NCBI RefSeq assembly: GCF_008017805.1
Contig: NZ_VRTT01000012.1
Span: 58,324-122,323 of the forward strand
From: Paenibacillus sp. N3.4
Lineage (GTDB): Bacteria > Bacillota > Bacilli > Paenibacillales > NBRC-103111
Reading direction: 5' to 3'
Length of the DNA stretch: 64,000 nucleotides
The stretch's first letter is position 1. Each line of letters opens with the position of its first letter. The position numbers and the translations under genes are program-made. The notes under the pieces are model-generated. The model searched no databases and was not told the origin of the DNA. It saw only the letters and a program-made list of their open reading frames with translations. Positions 48,585 to 56,174 of the stretch are shown in pieces.

Positions 48585-48941
48585 TTAGGCGCGTTTGGCG
48601 CGTCCGATCAGAACAATCATCGCGAGCACAAGAAGAATGAACGGCAGACCAGCCACGCTGATGCCTTGTCCCAGTTTAAGATGCGTCAGCATAGCGCCGG
48701 CCATGATAATGGCGATCACTCCTGCAGAGATGAAGGCGATGCGTGGCTTCCAGAAACCAATAATCAACCCAATGGCCGATAGCAGTTCAATCGCACCAAC
48801 AACATACATAAAGCCTAGTCCGTAGCCATAAGTTTCTGTGAAAGCCTGCACTTGCATGGCGTTGCCTGATAGTTTTAAGCCACCAAACATGAGATAAGCA
48901 AGAGCCAATAAGCCTTGTAAAATAAGTGTCGTCCATTTCAT
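48585..48941 (-). CDS. DoxX-family membrane protein
   Basis: 118 residues, four membrane spans; start at MKWTTLIL with GAGGTG upstream. Family blocks LAYLMFGGLKLSG and VGAIELLSAIGLIIGFW. DoxX proteins (CatD in B. subtilis) support detoxification of quinones and thiol-reactive compounds. Co-directional with the dioxygenase gene 41 bp upstream, under the divergent HxlR regulator. Confidence 0.9.
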   Translation of the reverse strand: MKWTTLILQGLLALAYLMFGGLKLSGNAMQVQAFTETYGYGLGFMYVVGAIELLSAIGLIIGFWKPRIAFISAGVIAIIMAGAMLTHLKLGQGISVAGLPFILLVLAMIVLIGRAKRA

Positions 48942-48982
48942 TGCAAGGAGCACCTCAATCTTCAATATGGAAGTTCATTTGG

Positions 48983-49750
48983 TTAAAAAGAGAGTGATAA
49001 ATAGCTTAACGAACCGACTTCATAGCTGCGATGAATAACTTCTACAGGACGTTTAGGGTCACCACTGCCCATTGCGATATAAAGCGGGATGAAATGCTCC
49101 GGTCTGGGTACAGCCATGCGAGCATTGGGGGCTAAAGTGGCATACTGGAACAGTGCTTCAACATTTTGCTGCTGCATGTTTGCTACGAGCCAATCATCGA
49201 ATTCCACCGCCCAAGCGTCAGGCTCCGTTGCCTGCCAATTAATCGCGCGCAAGTTGTGGACCGTTGCCCCACTTCCGATAATCAGAATATCTTCCTGATC
49301 GAGGCCGCGCAGCGCCTCCCCAATACGATATTGCTCCGTAGGCGGCAAGTAAGGGTTCACAGATATTTGAATGACCGGACATTCGGGTTTCGGAAACATG
49401 CGGGATAATGGAACCCATGATCCGTGGTCAAGTCCTCTTGTTGTATCCAGCTTTACAGGAATCCCTTTCGCTTCGAAACGGTCTGCTAGTGTGCGGGCCA
49501 GCTTAGTTGATCCTATGGCTGGATATGTGATTTGATATAACTCTTTTGGAAACCCGCCAAAATCGTATATGGTTTCATAAACATCATCTGTTGATGAGAG
49601 GGTAAGCACCTCAGTTTCCCAATGAGCCGTAAAAATAACAATCGCTTTTGGGGTTACCATTTTCCCATAATTAAGAAGAAATTCGGTACATGCCGTATCT
49701 TGGACCGCCATCATCGGTGAGCCGTGACCTACAAAAATAGGTGAAATCAT
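48983..49750 (-). CDS. Extradiol ring-cleavage dioxygenase, DODA/LigB type
   Basis: 255 residues from MISPIFVGHGSPMM, with AAGGAG nine bases before. Non-heme metal enzyme of class III: metal and acid/base His in VGHGSP (His9), FTAHWE (about 44), LDHGSWVPL (about 113) and RPEHFIPL (about 222). Family members open catechol or DOPA rings. With DoxX and an HxlR regulator it resembles the catDE quinone-stress operon, although CatE belongs to a different dioxygenase fold. Confidence 0.9.
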   Translation of the reverse strand: MISPIFVGHGSPMMAVQDTACTEFLLNYGKMVTPKAIVIFTAHWETEVLTLSSTDDVYETIYDFGGFPKELYQITYPAIGSTKLARTLADRFEAKGIPVKLDTTRGLDHGSWVPLSRMFPKPECPVIQISVNPYLPPTEQYRIGEALRGLDQEDILIIGSGATVHNLRAINWQATEPDAWAVEFDDWLVANMQQQNVEALFQYATLAPNARMAVPRPEHFIPLYIAMGSGDPKRPVEVIHRSYEVGSLSYLSLSF

Positions 49751-49789
49751 CAAGAACACTCCTTTTTATTATATTACTTAAAATCATGT

Positions 49790-49858
49790 AGTTACTTAAT
49801 GTAACTGAGTTTACGACAAAATTAAGGTTTCGTCAAGTAACTAATTTACTTTTAGTAA
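49790..49858. promoter_or_regulatory. Two palindromic sites between divergent HxlR and dioxygenase genes
   Basis: AGTTACTTAATGTAACT (49790-49806) and TTACTTTTAGTAA (49846-49858). The second contains TACT-N3-AGTA, close to sites used by YodB/CatR regulators (TACT...AGTA), and sits just before the -35 box (TTGTGA, 49861) and -10 box (TATAAT, 49885) of the HxlR gene. Probable operators for that regulator. Confidence 0.65.
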
Positions 49859-49916
49859 GCTTGTGAAACCATGTCGTCATACGCTATAATAGACAGATAA
49901 TAATGAGGTGATGAAA

Positions 49917-50240
49917 ATGGAACAATTGCCATTGTGTCCGCGTTTCGAAAAAGCAGTAGAAATTTTGAGCAAGCGCTGGACGTCGCTCATTGTTTTTCAA
50001 TTGCTTTCCGGTCCGCAGCGATTTGTTAATATTGATCATGCGCTTCCTAATCTCAGCGGCAAGGTGTTATCGGAGCGGTTGAAAGAGCTTGAGCATGAAG
50101 GTATTGTTAAGAGGGTAGTCTTCCCTGAAAGCCCAGTTCGTATTGAATATTCACTTTCGGACAAGGGGAGGGCCTTGGCTCCTATTTTTGGTGAAATTGC
50201 TAAATGGTCATCGGAATGGCTTCCTCTTCCGGAATCATGA
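49917..50240 (+). CDS. HxlR/DUF24-family redox-sensing regulator (YodB/CatR-like)
   Basis: 107 residues; start at the ATG seven bases after GAGGTG (earlier ATG at 49911 possible). Winged helix: FEKAVEILSKRWTSLIVFQLLSGPQRF and VLSERLKELEHEGIV. Cys7 in PLCPRFE occupies the position of the reactive Cys6 of YodB, which senses quinones and diamide. Divergent from the dioxygenase-DoxX operon, which it probably represses. Confidence 0.9.
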   Translation: MEQLPLCPRFEKAVEILSKRWTSLIVFQLLSGPQRFVNIDHALPNLSGKVLSERLKELEHEGIVKRVVFPESPVRIEYSLSDKGRALAPIFGEIAKWSSEWLPLPES

Positions 50241-50260
50241 GTCCCCTGCTGGATATATAG

Positions 50261-50303
50261 AAAAAGGTCCTCTTCCTGTGTAGCTGGAAGAAGGACCTTT
50301 TTT
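50261..50303. terminator. Bidirectional terminator between HxlR and ArsR genes
   Basis: Stem AAAAAGGTCCT-TTCC / GGAA-AAGGACCTTTTT with A and T runs on both sides; serves the plus-strand HxlR gene and the minus-strand ArsR gene. Confidence 0.88.
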
Positions 50304-50309
50304 GGTGTT

Positions 50310-50693
50310 CTAGTCTGTTTTCTCGGAATCATCCATAACGGCTAACGATGGAAACAGATTGTTGCTATCCTCGCCATCTGCCTCCACGAATCGTTTGAGC
50401 ACATTCAGCTTGTTTTCCCAGTAGCGTTCATAAAATGCAAGCCACCGCTTCAATTCCATCAGTGGTTCCGCATCCAACCGATATCGCGTTTCTCGACCGA
50501 CCTTCCGCTCCTTGACGAGTCCGGCATCTGCCAAAATTCGCAAGTGCTTGGATACAGCCGTACGGCTCATCGGAAAATGCCCGGAGATCACCGTAACCGG
50601 CATCTCTTGCTCCCCCAGCAGCTTCAATACCTGACGACGAGTCGGATCGGCAATGGCCTGAAAGACATCGTGTTTCTGCGAAGGGATCGCCAT
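50310..50693 (-). CDS. ArsR-family transcriptional repressor
   Basis: 127 residues. Winged helix with FQAIADPTRRQVLKLLGEQ and the recognition region MSRTAVSKHLRILADAGLV. The metal-binding Cys box ELCVCDL is absent, so it does not sense arsenic in the usual way. It overlaps or touches the upstream SRPBCC gene (TAATATG junction), so the two are translationally coupled. Probably represses this operon through the operator at 51227. Confidence 0.92.
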   Translation of the reverse strand: MAIPSQKHDVFQAIADPTRRQVLKLLGEQEMPVTVISGHFPMSRTAVSKHLRILADAGLVKERKVGRETRYRLDAEPLMELKRWLAFYERYWENKLNVLKRFVEADGEDSNNLFPSLAVMDDSEKTD

Positions 50694-50694
50694 A

Positions 50695-51120
50695 TTAGGC
50701 CTCGACGTAAGCGGCGAGCGCCTTCTTGAGACCTTCCCAGCCCTGCGACATCACTTCGCGAACCGCAGAATGAGGTTGGCCGAATTCGGTAACTTTATCA
50801 GCATCCCAACCGGAATGAATAAGGGTAAATTCTGTCTTACCTTCGAGATCGGTCAGTTCAAACGTCAAAGTCCAATCTTTGCCCCATTCGAATGCGAGAC
50901 GGCTAGGGGGTTCGAGTTCTGTAACTTTACAAGGAGACTTGCCAAAAGGTCCTGCCTCCAAATGGAACTCATATCCGATCTCCTGCTTGAAGTCGTTTGG
51001 CATGAACCAAGCGGCGATACCTTCAGAGGTAGCTACAGCGTTCCATACTTTTTGAATAGGTGCGTTAAATACAACGGTCTGTTTAATTGCTTGCAATGTT
51101 TCTTGTTTGTTTTGTTCCAT
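50695..51120 (-). CDS. SRPBCC/AHSA1-domain protein
   Basis: 141 residues, START-like ligand-binding fold: VVFNAPIQKVWNAVATSEGIAAWF, FEWGKDWTLTFEL and the C-terminal helix SQGWEGLKKALAAYVE. Binds a small hydrophobic ligand; function unknown. Start after TTGGAGG. First gene of the pair with ArsR, a common combination in this group of bacteria. Confidence 0.92.
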   Translation of the reverse strand: MEQNKQETLQAIKQTVVFNAPIQKVWNAVATSEGIAAWFMPNDFKQEIGYEFHLEAGPFGKSPCKVTELEPPSRLAFEWGKDWTLTFELTDLEGKTEFTLIHSGWDADKVTEFGQPHSAVREVMSQGWEGLKKALAAYVEA

Positions 51121-51445
51121 AATAAGAAGCCTCCAATAAGTTATTTACTTCATGACATGCAGCTTTTCGTAGGTTGTCCATTGTTATCAATTTGACTATC
51201 AAGACTAACCTTTTTTCTTTTGAATGGAAACCAAAAGGTTCCGTATTAGGATTATACGAAACCTTTTGGTTTCATGTCAAGTTGAGTTATGTTCAGCAAA
51301 TTTTAAGCAAATATTGGGTAGGCATCCTCCTATCAATTTGTTGTGAATGTCTAAGTGATTTTACTATTGGAAATATATATGTATGATGGAGAAGACCGAA
51401 TTCTTTTCAAATCATACTCAGTATTTATTTTCTTAGGAGGAACTT
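51121..51445 (-). promoter_or_regulatory. Promoter and 20-bp inverted-repeat operator of the SRPBCC-arsR operon
   Basis: On the minus strand a near-perfect sigma-A promoter: -35 TTGACA (51280-51275), 18-bp spacer, -10 TATAAT (51256-51251). Arms 51227-51246 and 51254-51273 match at 19 of 20 positions around a 7-base centre, and each arm contains AACC-N4-GGTT; one such site fills the promoter spacer. This is the expected geometry for repression by ArsR. The remainder up to 51445 holds no gene. Confidence 0.8.
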
Positions 51446-52429
51446 ATGATACGTTTTGCTGTTATCGGAACGAACTGGATTACAGAGGAATTCATTCATG
51501 CTGCCCGTGAGACGGGGGAATTCGCATTAACCGCGGTCTATTCTCGGACAGAGGAAAAAGCGGCAGAGTTCGCAGGAAAGTTTGAGATTCCTCATCTGTT
51601 TACGGATTTGAACGCGTTTGCGCGAAGCGATACTTTTGATGCGGTATATATTGCGAGTCCGAATTCCCTTCACGCCGAGTATGCAATCCACTGTATGAAT
51701 CACGGCAAGCATGTGCTGTGCGAGAAGCCTGCAGCTTCCAATACGGCTGAAGTTACAGCGATGGTCGAAGCGGCTCGAAGTAATAAAGTCGTGTTTATGG
51801 AAGCACTCAAGTCCACGCTGATGCCTAATTTTCAGGTCATTCAGGACAACCTTCACAAACTAGGGAAGGTTAGGAGATATTTCGCAAGCTATTGCCAATA
51901 TTCGTCGCGGTATGATGCGTACAAAGAAGGAAAAGTGCTCAACGCTTTCAATCCGATCTTCTCTAATGGGTCCCTAATGGATCTAGGAGTCTACTGCATT
52001 TATCCTTTAGTCGTGTTATTCGGAGCTCCGGAACGTGTACAAGCCAGTGGGCTACTGCTGGAGTCCGGTGTCGACGGCGAAGGAAGTCTTTTGCTTCGCT
52101 ATAAGGAAATGGATGCTATTCTGATGCATTCCAAAATTTCGAGCTCTTATCTTCCTGCGGAAATTATGGGTGAACATGCGACCATGGTGATCGACAAGAT
52201 TAATGAGCCTGAACATGTGGAGATTCGTTATCGAGATGGTTCTGTCGAATCGTTAACACAGCAGCAAGGAGCGAGAACCATGCGTTACGAGGCAGCGGAA
52301 TTTATCCGACTGATTAAGACGGGGACTTTGGAGTCAGAAACGAACTCCCATGCGAATTCTCTTATTGCTGTAGGGATTATGGATGAAGCCAGAAAACAAA
52401 TGGGACTTGTTTTTCCGGCTGATCAATAG
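51446..52429 (+). CDS. Gfo/Idh/MocA-family oxidoreductase
   Basis: 327 residues. Rossmann part begins IRFAVIGTNWITEEFI (the usual GxGxxG is replaced by GTNWIT, as in the YulF/scyllo-inositol-type subgroup), CEKPAASN motif near residue 93, and a C-terminal domain with SLMDLGVYCIYPLVVLFG. NAD(P)-dependent sugar or dihydrodiol dehydrogenase; substrate unknown. Start after AGGAGGAAC. Single-gene unit with terminator at 52442. Confidence 0.9.
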   Translation: MIRFAVIGTNWITEEFIHAARETGEFALTAVYSRTEEKAAEFAGKFEIPHLFTDLNAFARSDTFDAVYIASPNSLHAEYAIHCMNHGKHVLCEKPAASNTAEVTAMVEAARSNKVVFMEALKSTLMPNFQVIQDNLHKLGKVRRYFASYCQYSSRYDAYKEGKVLNAFNPIFSNGSLMDLGVYCIYPLVVLFGAPERVQASGLLLESGVDGEGSLLLRYKEMDAILMHSKISSSYLPAEIMGEHATMVIDKINEPEHVEIRYRDGSVESLTQQQGARTMRYEAAEFIRLIKTGTLESETNSHANSLIAVGIMDEARKQMGLVFPADQ

Positions 52430-52441
52430 GTATGAAACAAG

Positions 52442-52481
52442 AAAAACGATGCGAAATGAACTTTCGTACATCGTTTTTTTT
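52442..52481 (+). terminator. Rho-independent terminator
   Basis: Stem AAAACGATG-GAAA / TTTC-CATCGTTTT and a run of T. Confidence 0.88.
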
Positions 52482-52505
52482 GTTTGTCGATAAGAACATG
52501 CACCC

Positions 52506-52707
52506 AAAAACGTGCCTTACAGCCTCGATTTCTGCAATCCGCCGAGCTGTAAGCTCCTTTTGCGGTGTTCCAGCACGATCTCTGAACGTGCACTAGTTCC
52601 CAGCTCTATAAGCTTGAAAAACGTGCTTACAGCCTCGATTTCTGCAATCCGCCAAGCTGTAAGCTTCTTTTGCAGCGTTCCAGCCCCGGGATCTCCGAAC
52701 ATCCACT
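52506..52707. repeat. Two tandem copies of a 110-bp palindromic repeat
   Basis: The segment CAGCCTCGATTTCTGCAATC recurs exactly 110 bases later (52520 and 52630). Each unit contains TTACAGC ... GCTGTAA as inverted arms (CTTACAGC / GCTGTAAG in the second copy) and ends with TTCCAGC. Similar CTGTAA/TTACAG arms occur at 63775-63854. Lies directly upstream of tRNA-Lys. Confidence 0.75.
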
Positions 52708-52856
52708 ATTTCGAGTTCTATATGTTTGCTAATCACACTGGAAACCTCACTTTCAATCCTGTGTGCTCCCCCTTATCCAAGTTGGTAACCAAAAATTCCA
52801 ATAAAGATTGACCGTGGACATCATACGTGATAAAATAACCTGACTGTCACAAAAAC

Positions 52857-52928
52857 AGGTCCGTAGCTCAATGGCAGAGCAACCGGCTCTTAACCGGTAG
52901 GTTGTGGGTTCGACCCCCACCGGGCCTA
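52857..52928 (+). tRNA. tRNA-Lys (anticodon CTT)
   Basis: Complete cloverleaf of 72 bases: acceptor AGGTCCG / CGGGCCT (one G-U pair), D stem GCTC/GAGC, anticodon stem ACCGG/CCGGT with loop CTCTTAA (anticodon CTT at 52889-52891), T stem GTGGG/CCCAC with loop TTCGACC, discriminator A. The 3' CCA is not encoded and must be added by the CCA enzyme. Terminator follows at 52941. Confidence 0.95.
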
Positions 52929-52940
52929 TACGAAACAATA

Positions 52941-52975
52941 AAAACCTCTTCCACTTCGGTTGGAGAGGTTTTTTT
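52941..52975 (+). terminator. Terminator after tRNA-Lys
   Basis: Stem AAACCTCT-CCA / TGG-AGAGGTTT and a run of seven T. Confidence 0.88.
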
Positions 52976-53048
52976 GTTTAAATTCACCTAGGAAAGTGTA
53001 AGGTAAAAGATATACAGGGTTAATGGTGCATTTAACTCTCATTCTAAC

Positions 53049-53171
53049 TTATCAACAGAGTTATGCACAGTATCAACATGCCATCCAACTAAGCTGTGCA
53101 TAAGATTGTGGTATCCCTATACACATATCCACAGGCTAACTTATCCACAACAAGATATACACATATGGACA
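53049..53171. promoter_or_regulatory. Cluster of DnaA-box-like 9-mers
   Basis: Within 123 bases: TTATCAACA (53049), TTATGCACA (53061), GTATCAACA (53070), reverse TTATGCACA (53095-53103), ATATCCACA (53125), the perfect box TTATCCACA (53141) and ATATACACA (53155), most within one base of TTATNCACA. No dnaA or dnaN gene is near, so this is not the replication origin. It could titrate DnaA, as the non-origin box clusters of B. subtilis do, or regulate the YhgE/Pip gene that starts 80 bp later. Confidence 0.7.
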
Positions 53172-53250
53172 ACGGGTGTTTTCTTCTGTATGGTAAACAT
53201 GACGAAAGGTAACATTAACTACCATATAAGTGATGATAGGTGGAGGAATC

Positions 53251-55926
53251 ATGAATAAAATTTTTAGTATTTATAAAACGGATCTTATGAACTTGTGGAA
53301 GGTGCCCACGGGTCTCTTTCTTATGATTGCACTTTCAATTTTACCATCCGTCTATGCTTGGATTAATTTGGAGGCTATGTGGGACCCCTATTCGAATACG
53401 TCAGGTATCAAGATCGCGGTTACGAGCAACGATAAAGGTGCAACGGTTGAAAGCAAGTCCATTAATATTGGGGACGAAGTTGTGGATAATTTGAAAAATA
53501 ATCATTCACTTGGTTGGACCTTTGTGGATGAACAGACAGCGCTGCGAGGTGTCGAACGCGGGGATTATTATGCAAGTTTGATCATTCCCGCAGATTTTTC
53601 TCAAAAAATTACGAGCATAGTCGACGGCACGATGGAAAAGCCGGAAATTATTTATACCGTAAACGAGAAAATTAATGCTGTCGCTCCGAAAATAACGAGT
53701 AAAGGCGCTTCCAATGTGACAGCGCAAATTAGTGAAAATTTTATTAAAACCGTAAGCAGTTCAATTTTGACCCGCATGAAAGAGATTGGCATCGATTTTG
53801 AAAAAGAACTGCCGACTATACGCAATATGGAAACGAAAATCTTTGAATTGGAGAAACGGTTGCCGGATATAACGGCGATGGGTGATAAGGCGCTGGAGAT
53901 TGAGCAGAAGCTGCCTGACATCAAGGAAAAAGGTCAAAAGATCATCGATCTTGAAAACAAAATCCCTGAAATTGACCGGGCGGGAGACACAATTCTAAAG
54001 ATAGAAGAGCGCTGGCCGAAGATTGAGGCCGTAGCTCAAGAAGTGCTCGTCATTCAGCAAAAGCTTCCGGAGATTCAGCAGGCAGCAAACCGCATCGCGG
54101 AGATAGACCAGAACTTCGACAAAGTGGGAGATGCGCTCAATACAGCCATTGATAAGTCGCGGAAAGCGAACGAAATTGTGACCGCCGCGATTAATACGCT
54201 GCCAAAGGTTGAGGAGATCGCCGCGAAAGGGAGCGCCTTTGTTGACCAATTGAACCAATATTTGCAAAACAACGATGCAGCGTTCCAAGCAATCATTCCA
54301 GTCATTAAGCAAAATCTGACTTTGCTTCAGCAGACAGCCGACGCGGTTACCCAACTGACTGGATTACTGCAAGAGGTTAATCCTGATCCACAGAAGGCGA
54401 TAGCCGCAATAACCCTATTAACAGATCGTCTTACAACCGGCGTTGTGGTCATCGATAAAACTGTCGATCTTTTCACGCGGTTAAATACATACTTACCGAA
54501 TGCTCCGTTGACGGATAATATTAATCGACTTAATAATCTCAAGACGAATTTTTCGAACCAAATTCAAACCTTAGCTAAGGTGAAATCTGCACTGGAGCGC
54601 GGTGAACAGCCAGCTAAGGATCTTGTGAATAACTTGAATACCTTATCCAAAGAAGCAAGTGCAGCGATCGGTGGGATTTTATCTCGTTATGATTCAGAAA
54701 TTGTTCCGAATGTGACGAAGGCACTCGCTCAAATCAAGTCCGTTGCAATAAACTCGGCAGCTGTTCTGCAGACGCTTCAAACGCAGCTGCCCAACATTAA
54801 AGAAATTTTAGTTGATGCGCAGAGTGGGATTCATTTCGCCCAAGATCAGCTGGACGCTTTACAAAAGGATTTACCGACCATTCGCTCTCGTGTGCATGAA
54901 GCTTCAACGACGATCCAAAGCAAAATCAATGATTTCACGAACGGAATTAATGAAGCTGCACCCTTTATTCGCAATGATTTGCCGAAGGTGGAGCAGAAGC
55001 TCCATGAGGCTGCAAACTTCGTGCGGAACGATTTACCTGCGGCTGAGGATGAGATTCGGAAAGTAGCTGATCTCTACAAAACGAAGTTACCTGAAGTGGA
55101 AAATGCTGTTCATCTGGCAGCCAATCTGGTTCGCAATGACTTGCCTGAATTCGAAACCGCTGTTCGTAAAGCGGCCGATCAGATCCGCAAGGTAGAAGGA
55201 GGAGGCAGCATCGAGGAAGTCCTCAAACTGCTTCAGAATGATATTCAGAAGCAGAGTGATTTCCTGTCTAATCCGGTTCTCATTAGAGAGGATAAGAAAT
55301 TCCCGATCCCGAACTATGGTTCGGCGATGTCCCCTTTTTATACGACGCTTTCCCTGTGGGTAGGCGCTATGCTGCTCGTTTCACTGATGCGGGTTGATGT
55401 CGATAACCCGGATGGCTTGCTGAAAACCCACCATATCTATTTTGGACGGATGCTTATCTTCCTGACGGTCGGTTTTTTCCAAGCATTAATCGTTACATTG
55501 GGTGACTTTTTCTTACTAGGCACATATGTTGTGGATAAGTTTTGGTTTGTTATTTTCGCCGTTCTGATTAGCAAAGTGTTCATTACCATAACGTACACGC
55601 TGGTTTCCGTGTTTGGGAATATTGGTAAAGGGATCGCCATTATTTTTCTGGTGCTTCAGTTTTCCAGCTCCGGGGGCACGTTCCCGGTAAGTACGGCATC
55701 GCCTTTTTTCCAAAAGCTGAATCCGATCGTACCTTTCACGTATGCCGTTGGTTTGATGCGCGAGGCGGTTGGCGGGATGCAGCTATCCGTAGTGCTTAAA
55801 GATGTGTTTTTCCTTTGTGTGTTCATTGCCATCTGTTATGTGTTGGCTCTTGCTTTGAAAAAGCCGCTAAGCGGCTATACGAAGCGGGTAGCCGAAAAAG
55901 CGAAACAAACGAAGCTGATTTCATAA
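53251..55926 (+). CDS. YhgE/Pip-family ABC-2-type membrane protein with long coiled ectodomain
   Basis: 891 residues; start at MNKIFSIYKTDLMNLW, after GGTGGAGG. One N-terminal span (about 20-40), a large outside part, and five to six C-terminal spans (about 695-885, FYTTLSLWVGAMLLVSLMRV to the end) as in the YhgE/Pip family (phage infection protein, ESX/T7SS-associated EsaA relatives). The ectodomain has two repeat sets: about 195-300, roughly 22-residue units of the type I-x-x-LE-x-KLP-x-I, and about 565-650, units with VRNDLP and LPEVE. These look like long coiled-coil rods. Function in export or cell envelope is inferred from the family only. Confidence 0.88.
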   Translation: MNKIFSIYKTDLMNLWKVPTGLFLMIALSILPSVYAWINLEAMWDPYSNTSGIKIAVTSNDKGATVESKSINIGDEVVDNLKNNHSLGWTFVDEQTALRGVERGDYYASLIIPADFSQKITSIVDGTMEKPEIIYTVNEKINAVAPKITSKGASNVTAQISENFIKTVSSSILTRMKEIGIDFEKELPTIRNMETKIFELEKRLPDITAMGDKALEIEQKLPDIKEKGQKIIDLENKIPEIDRAGDTILKIEERWPKIEAVAQEVLVIQQKLPEIQQAANRIAEIDQNFDKVGDALNTAIDKSRKANEIVTAAINTLPKVEEIAAKGSAFVDQLNQYLQNNDAAFQAIIPVIKQNLTLLQQTADAVTQLTGLLQEVNPDPQKAIAAITLLTDRLTTGVVVIDKTVDLFTRLNTYLPNAPLTDNINRLNNLKTNFSNQIQTLAKVKSALERGEQPAKDLVNNLNTLSKEASAAIGGILSRYDSEIVPNVTKALAQIKSVAINSAAVLQTLQTQLPNIKEILVDAQSGIHFAQDQLDALQKDLPTIRSRVHEASTTIQSKINDFTNGINEAAPFIRNDLPKVEQKLHEAANFVRNDLPAAEDEIRKVADLYKTKLPEVENAVHLAANLVRNDLPEFETAVRKAADQIRKVEGGGSIEEVLKLLQNDIQKQSDFLSNPVLIREDKKFPIPNYGSAMSPFYTTLSLWVGAMLLVSLMRVDVDNPDGLLKTHHIYFGRMLIFLTVGFFQALIVTLGDFFLLGTYVVDKFWFVIFAVLISKVFITITYTLVSVFGNIGKGIAIIFLVLQFSSSGGTFPVSTASPFFQKLNPIVPFTYAVGLMREAVGGMQLSVVLKDVFFLCVFIAICYVLALALKKPLSGYTKRVAEKAKQTKLIS

Positions 55927-56174
55927 AATGGCGCTTTTGCTCCTTGGGGCTTGCATCTTAGGGTGCAGGCTATTTCCAATCTTCGCTGAAAAAGAACTAA
56001 GCCTTTAGTCTAGGTTTTTTCACGACCTTTGGCTATAAAAAGACCGTACTAAAGTGCGTTCAGTTTGATTCGATAATCACATATAATGGTTATAACAATA
56101 AGAAGAACGAGGAATCTTGTGGAGTAAACAGCTCGATTGGGGCTGTTGAATGTGTTAGAGAGGGGACTCGAAAG

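Noticed and set aside
53049..53171. Replication origin (oriC)
   Set aside because: DnaA boxes are present, but there is no dnaA, dnaN or gyr gene nearby and no long AT-rich unwinding region. I keep it only as a box cluster.
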